Positions 44,760 through 52,838 of a stretch of 64,000 nt of DNA are shown in pieces (the stretch's first letter is position 1; the number at the start of each line of letters is the position of its first letter). The position numbers were made by a program, and so were the translations under genes. The notes beneath the pieces were generated by a model. That model was not told where the DNA came from. It was given only the letters and a program-made list of their open reading frames with translations, and did no database searches. The stretch comes from Treponema bryantii NK4A124 (lineage in GTDB: Bacteria > Spirochaetota > Spirochaetia > Treponematales > Treponemataceae): NCBI RefSeq assembly GCF_000421345.1, contig NZ_ATWV01000007.1, positions 62,001 to 126,000 on the forward strand, written 5' to 3'.

Positions 44760-45635
44760 ATGAAAAAACTTCTCGCTTTTACTATTGCTGCCGGCCTTAC
44801 TCTTTCGCTTTTTGCAGCAGATGTCTTTAAATACGCACCAGTTACAGGTAACGTAAAGTCTTATACTGAAACTGATTTTTCCATTGCAACACGCTTTGGC
44901 ACATTATACAGAACTCCAAGCTCTAAAATTATGCATGTTTTCGATTCCAACGGAAAAGAAATCTCATCTTCTGAACTTACTCCAAAGGATGCCGTAATCA
45001 ATACAATTACTGCAAAATACGACACTGCCGGTAATCTTGTTGAACAGCTTTGCACAAGCGCAGACGGCGAAGTTGTATGGAAGAGCACAAATGCCTATAA
45101 AAGCGGTCTTAAAGTTGATGCTTCTGAATACGACCGCAAGGGTAACCTCCGTGCCCGCACAATTTATACTTATGATAACAATCTTCTTGTTGATGAATCA
45201 AGCTATGACGGCGAAGGTGCTTTAATCTGGAAGACAATTTATAAGTATGATGAAAATGGTCGCACTGTTTCGGTAAACGAATACAATCCGGATGGTTCTC
45301 TCAGTGAAAAAACTGAATATAACTACACTGAATCTGGTGCTATTGATTCTATCGGCCAGTTTGATGCTTTTGCCGGCAAACAGACTTCTCTTGTTTTCCG
45401 TTACGGTGCAAACGGTGCTTTGAATGAAATTACTACTTATGATTCTGATAAGCAGGTAATTAAGAGAACTCTTCTTAAGTATGATGCAAAAGGAAACGTA
45501 AACAAGGTTTCTGAATATGATGTTGCAGAAAAGTTCGGTACAACAGTAAACGAACTGGTTGCTATGTCAGAATACAGTTATGAATATGCAGGAGATACAG
45601 CAGGCTCAACACCAAGTGCTGCGGATGCTAAATAA
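44760..45635 (+). CDS. Secreted protein with YD/RHS-like short repeats
   Basis: A 291-aa exported protein. Signal peptide MKKLLAFTIAAGLTLSLFAA (cleavage near AAD). From about residue 80 to 260 there are repeated units of about 20-25 residues of the form Y-(D/E)-x-x-G-x-(L/V) followed by a polar strand, for example AKYDTAGNLVEQL, EYDRKGNLRARTI, KYDENGRTVSVNEY, EYNPDGSLSEKTEY and KYDAKGNVNKVSEY. This resembles YD/RHS or WG-type beta-strand repeats and suggests an extended beta structure in the periplasm or on the surface. There is no lipobox and no enzyme motif. It has a strong SD (GGAGG, 44751-44755) and is followed by two repeat-derived hairpins that look like terminators. Function unknown. 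Confidence 0.8.
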   Translation: MKKLLAFTIAAGLTLSLFAADVFKYAPVTGNVKSYTETDFSIATRFGTLYRTPSSKIMHVFDSNGKEISSSELTPKDAVINTITAKYDTAGNLVEQLCTSADGEVVWKSTNAYKSGLKVDASEYDRKGNLRARTIYTYDNNLLVDESSYDGEGALIWKTIYKYDENGRTVSVNEYNPDGSLSEKTEYNYTESGAIDSIGQFDAFAGKQTSLVFRYGANGALNEITTYDSDKQVIKRTLLKYDAKGNVNKVSEYDVAEKFGTTVNELVAMSEYSYEYAGDTAGSTPSAADAK

Positions 45636-45647
45636 AGCCTGAAAAAG

Positions 45648-45695
45648 AAAACGGTGGTTTCGATACGATGCTTCGCATCACTCAACCACCGTTTT
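45648..45695. terminator. Bidirectional terminator formed by a palindromic repeat
   Basis: AAAACGGTGGTT...AACCACCGTTTT brackets one repeat unit with a GATGCTTCGCATC centre. On the plus strand the stem is followed by TTTTAT; on the minus strand by TTTTCTTTTTC. It sits between the secreted YD-like gene and the convergent rubrerythrin gene, exactly where a two-way terminator is needed. Confidence 0.65.
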
Positions 45696-45709
45696 ATACA
45701 AATACCGAA

Positions 45710-45764
45710 CCCCGGTGGTTGAGTAGTCCGAAGGACGTATCGAAACCACCGGGGTATTTTTTTT
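45710..45764 (+). terminator. Intrinsic terminator formed by a palindromic repeat
   Basis: CCCCGGTGGTT (45710-45720) pairs with AACCACCGGGG (45744-45754), with the inner GTCCGAAGGAC hairpin in the loop, followed by TA and eight T residues (45757-45764). The T-run overlaps the rubrerythrin stop codon. A palindromic repeat thus provides the complete terminator. Confidence 0.75.
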
Positions 45765-46299
45765 AGTAATTCTGAGCTTCAATCTGGAAATAAGCCTGTG
45801 GGTGTGCACAAACAGGGCAAACCTTTGGTGCTTCTTTTCCGATTACAATATGACCGCAGTTGCGGCACTGCCAGATTGCATCTCCGTCGCTTGAGAAAAC
45901 AATCTTGTCTTCGATATTCTTAAGAAGCTTGCGGTAGCGCTCTTCGTGGTGCTTTTCAATTGCAGCTACGCCTTCAAAAAGCTTTGCAATATATTCAAAG
46001 CCTTCTTCGCGGGCTGTTTTAGCAAAACCATCATACATATCTGTCCATTCGTAGTTTTCGCCGTCTGCTGCAGCCTTGAGGTTTTCTTCTGTAGTTCCTA
46101 CACCGCCGTTCAAGAGCTTGTACCACATTTTAGCGTGCTCTTTTTCGTTATCTGCTGTTTCAAGGAAGATTGCGGCAATCTGCTCATAGCCTTCCTTCTT
46201 TGCCTGACTTGCATAATAAGTGTACTTATTGCGTGCCTGTGATTCACCTGCAAATGCTGTCTGCAGATTCTTTTCGGTCTGTGTTCCTTTGATATCCAT
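45763..46299 (-). CDS. Rubrerythrin
   Basis: A 178-aa non-haem iron protein that reduces hydrogen peroxide in anaerobes. The N-terminal four-helix ferritin-like domain carries the diiron ligands ([44 protein letters not shown]). The C-terminal rubredoxin-like domain has two CxxC knuckles, CRNCGH and CPVCAH. Length and domain order are those of classical rubrerythrin, fitting an anaerobe or microaerophile. The ATG at 46299 has AGGAG upstream and a good promoter. Monocistronic; no PerR-like operator was recognised. Confidence 0.95.
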   Translation of the reverse strand: MDIKGTQTEKNLQTAFAGESQARNKYTYYASQAKKEGYEQIAAIFLETADNEKEHAKMWYKLLNGGVGTTEENLKAAADGENYEWTDMYDGFAKTAREEGFEYIAKLFEGVAAIEKHHEERYRKLLKNIEDKIVFSSDGDAIWQCRNCGHIVIGKEAPKVCPVCAHPQAYFQIEAQNY

Positions 46300-46332
46300 A
46301 GTTTTTGCTCCTATATAAATAATATTATTAAA

Positions 46333-46361
46333 AATATAATCTAGAAAATGCTTATTGTAAA
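46333..46361 (-). promoter_or_regulatory. Promoter of the rubrerythrin gene
   Basis: Minus strand TTTACA (complement of 46356-46361), 17-bp spacer, TATATT (complement of 46333-46338), about 34 bp upstream of the start codon. Confidence 0.6.
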
Positions 46362-46430
46362 TGGAAAAAACTGTTAATCACTTGAAAACTGACTTAGAAT
46401 GTTTTACCATATAATATTGAGAGGAATTGT

Positions 46431-48017
46431 ATGAAAACTATAGGAATCAAACTGGCAGATGGTTCGTTTTACCCTGTTTTAGAGGATAATAAGCCTTCGG
46501 AAAAGCAACTTGAACTCACCACTGCGCACAACAATCAGACTAAGGTTATGGTTGACCTGTATCGTTCTGCTACCTGTTCTATGGACGATGCCGAATATGT
46601 TGATTCTCTGCAGATTGAAAATTTGAATGCCCGCCCTAATGGTGAGGCTGACATTAAATTTTCTGTTTCTCTCGACGAAGATAACAAGCTTTCTGCAAAA
46701 ATTGTAGACAGCGAAACCGGTAACGAAAGCAATACAAATATAACTCTTGTTTCCCGAACTCTCGAAGAGCGCCTTGTTACTGATGAATATGGAATTAATG
46801 ATTCTGAAGAAAAGAAAGGAAATGGTGCTGCAGCCGTAGCTGCCGGCGCCCTTGCCGCAGGTGGTTTGCTTGCCGCCGCTGCTGCCATGAGAGACAAGCA
46901 GAAGGAAGAAGCTGAACCTGAGATTGAAGAAGAGCCTGTTGTTGAAGATGTTGATGAAGGTGTTCCTTTTGGCGATGAGACTTTTGTAGATGAGCCGATT
47001 GTGGAAGATGAGGCTGATGCAGTAGAGGAAACTGCAGCGGAAGATGAAAGTGCAGAGATTCCGGCTGATGTGCCGGCTGAAGAGACTATTACAGAAGAAA
47101 GTTCTAATGAAGAAATCAGTTCAGAATCTGACGAAATGACATTTGATTTACCAGACGATGCTGCAGAAAATACCGCAGAATCATCAATCTCAGAATCTGA
47201 CAGTCTTGATGATATGAACTTTGATTTGCCTGATGATACAACAGAGACTTCTGAAGAAACTGTGGCCGACGAGACAATAGCTGATGACGACTTCACAACT
47301 TCAGACGACCTGCCTGATATGGATTTTGACATTCCGGATGATACTACAGAAAGCAGCGAAGACGACAACCCTATGCCGGATGACTTCTTTAATACTGATG
47401 ACCTTGATAATACAGAAACTACAGAGGAAACTATGAGAGAGCCTACATTTGATTCTGAAAGCCCTGTTTCAGGCGGCCTCAACTTTGACGGTCTTTACGA
47501 CGAAGAAACTGAACGCGGAACTCCTGCTCAAGATGATGAAGAAGATGTAAAGAAAAAGACAAAGGCACCGGTAATCATCTGCATTATCTGCGCAATTATC
47601 TGTATTCTCGCTACCCTTTTGATTCTCTTTATTATTCCTTCTAAATATAATCTGCTTACAAAAAAGCACGCTAAAGATAACTGCACACCAGTTGCAATTG
47701 AAGAGCCGGCTGCAGAAGCTGCTGCCGTGGCTGAGCCAGAACCTGAGCCGGAGCCGGAACCAGCTGTTCCTGAAGCTAAAGAAGATGAAATTGTAATCAT
47801 CGAAAAGGCAGAAGAAGTTGTTCCGGCCCAACCACCTGTTGCAGAAGAAAAGCCAAAGAATATCACTTACAAAATCAAGTGGGGCGATACTCTCTGGGAT
47901 ATTGCTGATACTTACTATAAGAATCCTTGGCGCTACAAGTATATTGCCCGCTACAACGGAATCAAGAATCCTGACTATATTATTTCTGGAACAAAGATAA
48001 TTATTCCGGCTGAGTAG
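46431..48017 (+). CDS. Hsp70 substrate-binding-like domain / acidic linker / TM / LysM protein
   Basis: A 528-aa membrane protein with an unusual domain order. Residues 1-108 resemble the beta-sandwich substrate-binding domain of DnaK (SIGIKxxDGxFxPxL-like start, LTTAHNNQTKVMVDLYR, then FSVSLDEDNKLSAKIVDSET, compare DnaK's ADNQTAV... and IDANGI...DKGTGK), without the ATPase domain. Then a small Ala-rich stretch, a long acidic low-complexity linker (about 155-370) with three copies of a MxFD(L/I)PDD motif, one membrane helix (APVIICIICAIICILATLLI), a Pro/Glu-rich spacer, and a C-terminal LysM (YKIKWGDTLWDIADTYYKNP ... IISGTKIIIP) that binds peptidoglycan. So the N-terminal part is cytoplasmic and the LysM periplasmic. 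It is followed by a lytic transglycosylase gene 7 bp downstream. SD is AGGAA at 46423-46427, with a TATAAT at 46410-46415. Confidence 0.85.
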   Translation: MKTIGIKLADGSFYPVLEDNKPSEKQLELTTAHNNQTKVMVDLYRSATCSMDDAEYVDSLQIENLNARPNGEADIKFSVSLDEDNKLSAKIVDSETGNESNTNITLVSRTLEERLVTDEYGINDSEEKKGNGAAAVAAGALAAGGLLAAAAAMRDKQKEEAEPEIEEEPVVEDVDEGVPFGDETFVDEPIVEDEADAVEETAAEDESAEIPADVPAEETITEESSNEEISSESDEMTFDLPDDAAENTAESSISESDSLDDMNFDLPDDTTETSEETVADETIADDDFTTSDDLPDMDFDIPDDTTESSEDDNPMPDDFFNTDDLDNTETTEETMREPTFDSESPVSGGLNFDGLYDEETERGTPAQDDEEDVKKKTKAPVIICIICAIICILATLLILFIIPSKYNLLTKKHAKDNCTPVAIEEPAAEAAAVAEPEPEPEPEPAVPEAKEDEIVIIEKAEEVVPAQPPVAEEKPKNITYKIKWGDTLWDIADTYYKNPWRYKYIARYNGIKNPDYIISGTKIIIPAE

Positions 48018-48024
48018 GAGTATA

Positions 48025-50256
48025 ATGCGTCCTGTTCTGCTAGCCCGCTGCCTGCCTGATTTTCGCCGCCTCACATCCTGGTTTCTCGCAAGCTTTTTAC
48101 TGCTGAGCGCAGTGTCCTGCAAGGCCGCGCCCCAGAGCCAAGGTCAGAAAAAGTTCGGCGACGATGCGAATTATTTTATTGGCCTTAGATTTCTCCAGGA
48201 AGGCAATGAAAAAGCTGCCCGCGAAAAATTCAAATACTGCATAAAAAAGGGCAGCCCCGTGGTCGCGCAGAAAAGCGCCGAGACCCTCTGTTCAATCGGT
48301 AACGTTCAGGAAAAAAATGCCGCCGCCGAAAATCTGCTGCGCCTTTTTCCGGGAGACGACAGCCTTCTTATTGCCGCCCGCCAGTTTGCAGCCTCCGGTG
48401 AAAGTAACCGGCTCATAGAGTGTACCGGCGGTCTGGACTACGCTAAGGCAAAAAACGAAGTAATCCGTCTGCGTCTTGAGGCAATGGGTCGCCGCGGCGA
48501 TTCCGCTTACGAAGACGAAGTTTACCGCTGGTTTACCGAGTGTCCTGTCTCAACAGAGCACTATCAGTTTTACCGTGACTACTATCGCCACCCCGACTTC
48601 GAAGGGGCTTATGAAAATCCGGAATCGGATGCGGCCCAGGCCCTGCTCTACACTCCACAGCAGTTTGCAATTAATTACAGAATTGAATCTTACAAGCGGA
48701 ATTATTCTTATACGACAAAATGTGCGGAAAAGCTTGCCGGCTATTTTCTGGACGGAACTTTGGCCCCTGCCCCTCAGCTGATTTCTGATTTTGGAAAAAA
48801 CACTCTTTACGGAACTATGGATTTTGCAAAAAATGCCGCCTGGTTTAGTCAGCTGGCAGAGACCTTTAAGGGGAGTCCCACTGAGTTTTACTTCTGGTTT
48901 TACGCCGGCCGCTTTTATGAAAAAGCCGGTATGTATTACCGCCAGAGCCGTAAATGCTTTGTTGCCGCTATGGCATCTGCCGGCTCGCCTTCCCAAAAAG
49001 ACAATGCCCTCTGGTATCTTTTGAATACCTCGCTCAATTTTTCAATTGACTCGATTATTGATTCTATAGGCGAGTATTCACGTGAGTGGACTGACTGCGA
49101 GTATTTTGAAGATTTCTTTGAGCAGCTGGTTACGGCTCTGCTGGCCGCGGGAAGGTGGAATGAGTTTGGACGGATTTATAAGGCGGTGGATGGTTATGCT
49201 TCTGATTTAACTACCGCTCAGTTTGCCTATATCTACGGCCGCTTAATTCAGGAAGGCCTTGCAGACGGTACTGATTCTGATGTTCAGGCTGCTTTTAAGC
49301 GGGCCTGTCAGGGCGGAAGCTCGGTGTATTATAAAACACTCGCGGCCTATAGACTGGGGCTAGGCAAAAATCCGGTGGAGCTCCAGAAAATTCTTTGTGA
49401 GCCGACAAGTGCCCGTAGTCAAAATCAGCTAGGGTCGCCAGACCCAACAAAGCCTGCGAATACAGCTGACACCGCCGACAGCGCCGTCGACACTGCCCTT
49501 GAAAATCTTCTTCTTGGTTATGCATACTTTGGCTTTCCGGAGCTGATTTACCCTGAATGGCAAAAATGCCAGGGTCAGGGTCTTTCTACCGAGACTAATT
49601 TTTATCTGGCTGATTTTCTTGCTAAATGTGCCGACCCGGACTCTCCAGAAAGTTCTGACTACTATACTCAGTCCCTGCGAATTGCAGCCCGGGCCCAGCG
49701 TCTTGCCGGACACGGAATCAGCCGCGAAGAGCTTGCCCTGGTCTACCCTGCTTACTACAATGACTTTATTTCAAAATACTGCGGAGAATACAAAATCAGC
49801 GAGTCTGTGATGTATGCCCTGATTCGCAGTGAAAGTTTTTTTGATGCTGATGTAATCAGCTCTGCCGGAGCAATAGGTCTTACCCAGCTTATGGAATTCA
49901 CCGGCAGCGACATTGCCCGCCGCTTCAAAATGTCCGACTACTCACTTACAGACCCGGAGACAAATATCCGCTTTGGAAGCTGGTATCTTGCCAGCCTGAT
50001 TTCCCGCTGTGAAGATTCTGCTCTTCTCGGCTTTTTCTCTTACAATGCCGGAATTACCAGAGTTCGCCGCTGGCTGCAGTCATCTCTTATTGAATTTGGA
50101 AAAAAGAAAAACATGCCTCTGGACCTCTTTCTCGAAACTGTACCTTTTGCCGAAACCCGTGAATATGGCCGCAAGCTGATTTCTGCCACCATCGCCTACG
50201 ACTGGCTGGCAGCGCCGACACGCTTCGACCAGACCGTAGAAAGCCTTCTGAAATAA
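48025..50256 (+). CDS. Soluble lytic transglycosylase (Slt-type) lipoprotein
   Basis: A 743-aa peptidoglycan-cleaving enzyme, exported. Signal region with lipobox LSAVSC (Cys32) suggests a lipoprotein. The long middle part (about 50-560) is an alpha-superhelical U-domain of TPR-like repeats as in Slt70. The catalytic SLT domain is at about 585-725: YALIRSESFFDADVISSAGA (catalytic Glu in RSES), IGLTQLMEFT, FGSWYLASLI and FFSYNAGITRVRRW. SD TAGGAG overlaps the previous stop region and the gap is 7 bp, so it is co-transcribed with the LysM/Hsp70-like gene; the pair probably acts together at the cell wall. Followed by a repeat hairpin. Confidence 0.92.
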   Translation: MRPVLLARCLPDFRRLTSWFLASFLLLSAVSCKAAPQSQGQKKFGDDANYFIGLRFLQEGNEKAAREKFKYCIKKGSPVVAQKSAETLCSIGNVQEKNAAAENLLRLFPGDDSLLIAARQFAASGESNRLIECTGGLDYAKAKNEVIRLRLEAMGRRGDSAYEDEVYRWFTECPVSTEHYQFYRDYYRHPDFEGAYENPESDAAQALLYTPQQFAINYRIESYKRNYSYTTKCAEKLAGYFLDGTLAPAPQLISDFGKNTLYGTMDFAKNAAWFSQLAETFKGSPTEFYFWFYAGRFYEKAGMYYRQSRKCFVAAMASAGSPSQKDNALWYLLNTSLNFSIDSIIDSIGEYSREWTDCEYFEDFFEQLVTALLAAGRWNEFGRIYKAVDGYASDLTTAQFAYIYGRLIQEGLADGTDSDVQAAFKRACQGGSSVYYKTLAAYRLGLGKNPVELQKILCEPTSARSQNQLGSPDPTKPANTADTADSAVDTALENLLLGYAYFGFPELIYPEWQKCQGQGLSTETNFYLADFLAKCADPDSPESSDYYTQSLRIAARAQRLAGHGISREELALVYPAYYNDFISKYCGEYKISESVMYALIRSESFFDADVISSAGAIGLTQLMEFTGSDIARRFKMSDYSLTDPETNIRFGSWYLASLISRCEDSALLGFFSYNAGITRVRRWLQSSLIEFGKKKNMPLDLFLETVPFAETREYGRKLISATIAYDWLAAPTRFDQTVESLLK

Positions 50257-50270
50257 CCGTCATCCTCTCC

Positions 50271-50322
50271 GTCATCCCGAACTTGTTTCGGGATCCAGAT
50301 GCTGAAACAAGTTCAGCATGAC
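50271..50322. repeat. Hairpin repeats after the lytic transglycosylase gene
   Basis: Two hairpins, ATCCCGAACTTGTTTCGGGAT and ATGCTGAA-ACAAG-TTCAGCAT (50299-50319). A run of seven T residues begins 5 nt after the second stem, so it may also serve as a weak plus-strand terminator. Confidence 0.7.
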
Positions 50323-50384
50323 AATTTTTTTCACCTTGCCCTAAGCCTTTTTTTTTATTATCTTATATGCGTAAGGTGGTAAAC

Positions 50385-50660
50385 ATGATTGAAGATCCAA
50401 AATTGCTTGAAACTGTAAAAGAAGCACTGGAAATGTTCCGTCCTCAGCTCCAGGCAGACGGCGGAGACATGGAGTTTGTTTGCATTGATGATGATTATAA
50501 AGTTCATCTTAATTTGACCGGAGCTTGCGGCGGATGCCCTATGGCTGTAATGACTCTTAAAATGGGAATTGAACGTTATCTTATTGATGCCTGTCCTGAA
50601 ATCAAAGAAGTTATACAGGACAACGCACAGAACCTCGACGAAATGGGAATGGGATTCTAA
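50385..50660 (+). CDS. NifU-like C-terminal (Nfu-type) Fe-S scaffold protein
   Basis: A 91-aa single-domain Nfu protein that carries and delivers Fe-S clusters. The core LQADGGDMEFVCIDD is followed by LTGACGGCPMAVMTLKMGIE with the CxxC cluster ligands, then a C-terminal helix. The ATG at 50385 is preferred because AAGGTGG lies 8 nt before it; an earlier in-frame ATG at 50367 precedes that SD. The stop TAA shares its last base with the ATG of the FKBP-type isomerase (TAATG), so the two are translationally coupled. Confidence 0.93.
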   Translation: MIEDPKLLETVKEALEMFRPQLQADGGDMEFVCIDDDYKVHLNLTGACGGCPMAVMTLKMGIERYLIDACPEIKEVIQDNAQNLDEMGMGF

Positions 50661-51214
50661 TGAAAATTGAAAACGATAAGTGGGTAGAAATCCACTACAC
50701 TCTTAAAAATGATGAAGGCGTTCAGCTTGATTCTTCTGTTGGAAATGAGCCTTTAGGTTATGTTCACGGCAGAGGCTATTTGATTTCCGGACTGGAAAGC
50801 CTGCTTGAAGGTCACGAGCCTGGTGATAAATTTACTGCTCACATTGAGCCAAAAGACGGCTACGGCGAATACGACGAGCGCCTGATTGTTGAACTGGACC
50901 GCGATAAGTTCGAGTTCGACGGAGAAATCACTGTGGGTATGCCTTTCCAGATGATGACTCCTTCGGGACTTTCTATTGTTCATGTAACCAAGGTTGAAGG
51001 TGATAAAATCACTATTGACGGAAACCATGAGCTGGCCGGAAAAGCTCTGAACTTTGACATTGAAGTTGTTGGAGTTCGCGATGCTACAGAAGAAGAGCTT
51101 GCTCCTACAAGCGGCGGCTGCGGCGGAGGCTGTGGTGGCTGCGGAGGATGCGGCGGCGGTGACTGTGGAAGCGGTTGCGGAGACGGTGGTTGCGGCGGCT
51201 GCGGCTGTAACTAA
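50660..51214 (+). CDS. SlyD-like FKBP-type peptidyl-prolyl isomerase with Gly/Cys-rich tail
   Basis: A 184-aa cytosolic prolyl isomerase/chaperone of the SlyD type. FKBP part: VEIHYTLKNDEGVQLDSSVG, LGYVHGRGYLISGLESLLEG, then the inserted IF (flap) domain (ERLIVELDRDKFEFDGEITV) and a return to the FKBP fold ending FDIEVVGVRDAT. The last 35 or so residues are Gly and Cys only, with a few Asp/Ser, holding nine cysteines in GGC-type repeats. E. coli SlyD has a His/Cys-rich metal-binding tail, so this tail probably binds Ni, Zn or another metal; its pure Gly-Cys form is unusual. Coupling with the Nfu scaffold supports a metallocentre role (inference). Confidence 0.92.
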   Translation: MKIENDKWVEIHYTLKNDEGVQLDSSVGNEPLGYVHGRGYLISGLESLLEGHEPGDKFTAHIEPKDGYGEYDERLIVELDRDKFEFDGEITVGMPFQMMTPSGLSIVHVTKVEGDKITIDGNHELAGKALNFDIEVVGVRDATEEELAPTSGGCGGGCGGCGGCGGGDCGSGCGDGGCGGCGCN

Positions 51215-51221
51215 GCAGCTC

Positions 51222-51263
51222 CGGTGGTTGAGTGCCTGCGAAGCAGGTGTATCGAAACCACCG
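51222..51263. repeat. Palindromic repeat between convergent genes
   Basis: CGGTGGTTGAG-TGCCTGCGAAGCAGGTG-TATCGAAACCACCG: one full repeat unit between the FKBP-isomerase stop (51214) and the shikimate kinase stop (51277). Probably a bidirectional stem-loop terminator, although no long T-run follows. Confidence 0.8.
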
Positions 51264-51276
51264 CAGACTTCGACAT

Positions 51277-51858
51277 CTATTTAATATGAAGTGCGTCGAG
51301 AAGGGTTTTAAAATTCTCTTCTACCGGCGCATTTTTTATGTCCACAATAACATCAGCTAGTCTTGCATACTGCTGATATCTTTCTTCATATTTTTTCTGT
51401 AAGATTGTTTGAATATCATCCAGAGTTTGGGGATTTTCAGTCATAACATAAGCAGGAGCCCCTTTGAAAACCCCGGGAGAAGTCTCTTCAATTTTTGCCA
51501 TTATGCGTTCAATAGAATGGTTGATATCCAGACGAAGAAAAACAAAAGTACCGCATTCACGCAGAGCCTGAAGGGCCGGCGGATTATCACAGATTCCGCC
51601 ACCGGTCGCAATCACAATACGATTTTCTGAATTATTTTTTAAGATTTCGCAGCAGGCTTCCTCTTCCGCAAGGATGAACTCAGCAACTCCCTTAGTTCTG
51701 TAAAGTGTACGGGCATCGATTCCACGCAGACGGACAATCTCATCATCAGTATCAAAAAAAGAAAGGCCCAGCTTCTGAGCAAGAAGCTTGCCCTGAGTAG
51801 ATTTTCCGCAATGTTTACAGCCCATAAGGACCAGTGAGTTTTTCATTCCTTCGCTCAT
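51277..51858 (-). CDS. aroK: Shikimate kinase
   Basis: A 193-aa (or 189-aa) enzyme phosphorylating shikimate in chorismate synthesis. P-loop GCKHCGKST (residues about 13-21), shikimate-binding Asp in FFDTDDEIVRLRG, the IATGGGICDNP loop (GGG, substrate binding), and a C-terminal lid/adenine region. The order and length match AroK/AroL. Two starts are possible: ATG 51858 (MSEGMKN) or 51846 (MKN). A TATAAT lies only a few bases upstream of 51858 on the minus strand, so the shorter form or a leaderless mRNA is possible. The gene stands alone. Confidence 0.9.
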   Translation of the reverse strand: MSEGMKNSLVLMGCKHCGKSTQGKLLAQKLGLSFFDTDDEIVRLRGIDARTLYRTKGVAEFILAEEEACCEILKNNSENRIVIATGGGICDNPPALQALRECGTFVFLRLDINHSIERIMAKIEETSPGVFKGAPAYVMTENPQTLDDIQTILQKKYEERYQQYARLADVIVDIKNAPVEENFKTLLDALHIK

Positions 51859-51916
51859 GTCTTTATTATAACATACGAATTGTAAAATTCTAGTGATTAA
51901 GGTATTCTTTTAATAT

Positions 51917-51983
51917 GTCATTGCGAGGAGCGCAGCGATAAGTCTCAACGTCATTGCGAGGAACGCAGCGACGAAGCAATCCA
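51917..51983 (+). repeat. Two tandem GTCATTGCGAGGAGC-type repeats (first truncated)
   Basis: Copy 1 at 51917-51940 stops after AGCGATAAG; copy 2 (51949-51983) is full length and ends AAGCAATCCA, 8 bp before the AAGGAG SD of the PrsW-like gene, so it forms part of that gene's 5' leader. Confidence 0.8.
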
Positions 51984-51999
51984 TATTATCAAGGAGTCT

Positions 52000-52671
52000 G
52001 TGGTGGGTTTGATTCTCTGTTTTGTTCCATTAATTCTTGTTGTTGCTTTATTTACCTTTGCTTTCAAATTAAAACTGCTGTATCAGTTGATTGCGGTTTT
52101 CCTCGGCCTGATTGCCGTTCTGCCGATTTCTTTTATTCAGTATTTTCTTCCGGAGTTGCCGGGCATCGGTTTTTCCCCGATTTTACACGCCCTCTTAAAA
52201 TCACTTTTGCTTTACGGCCTGATTGAAGAACTTTTTAAGACCCTTATTTTGATTTTTCTTCCTCATAAAAATCTGACGGAATCACACGAGGCCCGCGACT
52301 TTCTTCAGCTTGCCTTTGTTGCCGGCCTTGCCCTGGGCTGCTTTGAATCAGTTGTTTATTATTTTGACCACCTGCAGATTGCAAACAGCCGCGGCGCCAC
52401 ACTGCTCTACGGCCAGATTGCAGTAAGAATCATGACTTCTGATGTAATTCACATGACCTGCACTGGACTTTGCGGTCTTTTTATTTACAGCTGCAGAAAT
52501 ACACCGCGCCACACTTCCTTCCTTGTGGTGGCAGTACTGCTTCACGGCATCTACGACTTTTTTGCCGGCTTTGCAAACAATCTGCGCTGGTTCTCTGTGG
52601 CAGTTGTGCTGATGGCAATCATTGAGTGCCGCATAAAATACTCTGCTTTGACTAATCCCGAAAAAGAGTAA
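52000..52671 (+). CDS. PrsW family intramembrane metalloprotease-like protein
   Basis: A 223-aa polytopic membrane protein of the PrsW/CPBP-like protease superfamily; PrsW cleaves an anti-sigma factor in Bacillus. Family motifs in order: EELFKTLILIFLP (EExxK), FVAGLALGCFESVVYY (Glu in the second conserved helix), HMTCTGLCG (His), and LHGIYDFFAGF (HxxxD). Six to seven membrane helices. The start is GTG: 52000 (MVGLI) or 52003; the latter has better spacing (6 nt) from AAGGAG at 51991-51996. No sigma/anti-sigma pair is adjacent, so its substrate is unknown. Confidence 0.82.
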   Translation: MVGLILCFVPLILVVALFTFAFKLKLLYQLIAVFLGLIAVLPISFIQYFLPELPGIGFSPILHALLKSLLLYGLIEELFKTLILIFLPHKNLTESHEARDFLQLAFVAGLALGCFESVVYYFDHLQIANSRGATLLYGQIAVRIMTSDVIHMTCTGLCGLFIYSCRNTPRHTSFLVVAVLLHGIYDFFAGFANNLRWFSVAVVLMAIIECRIKYSALTNPEKE

Positions 52672-52794
52672 TCCGCGCCGCCTTGTCAGCCCCTGCACCG
52701 TAATAAACCGCGCCAAACCGCAATAAAACGCAAAAAAAATCCCAAAATTTCGCAATTTTTTTGCTAAATTCCGCAAAATCACCGCCCCCAACTC

Positions 52795-52823
52795 TTGACA
52801 ATTACCGCCAACTCACCTATAAT
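52795..52823 (+). promoter_or_regulatory. Perfect consensus sigma-70 promoter of the initiator tRNA
   Basis: TTGACA (52795-52800), exactly 17 bp, TATAAT (52818-52823), 15 bp before the tRNA 5' end: a 12/12 match, as expected for a highly expressed stable RNA. Confidence 0.92.
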
Positions 52824-52838
52824 ACCCAAACAATACGA

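Noticed and set aside
46535-47482. Minus-strand frame of 315 codons opposite the LysM gene
   Set aside because: A Ser/Val-rich mirror of the acidic GAA/GAT-rich linker on the plus strand; no SD or recognisable domain.
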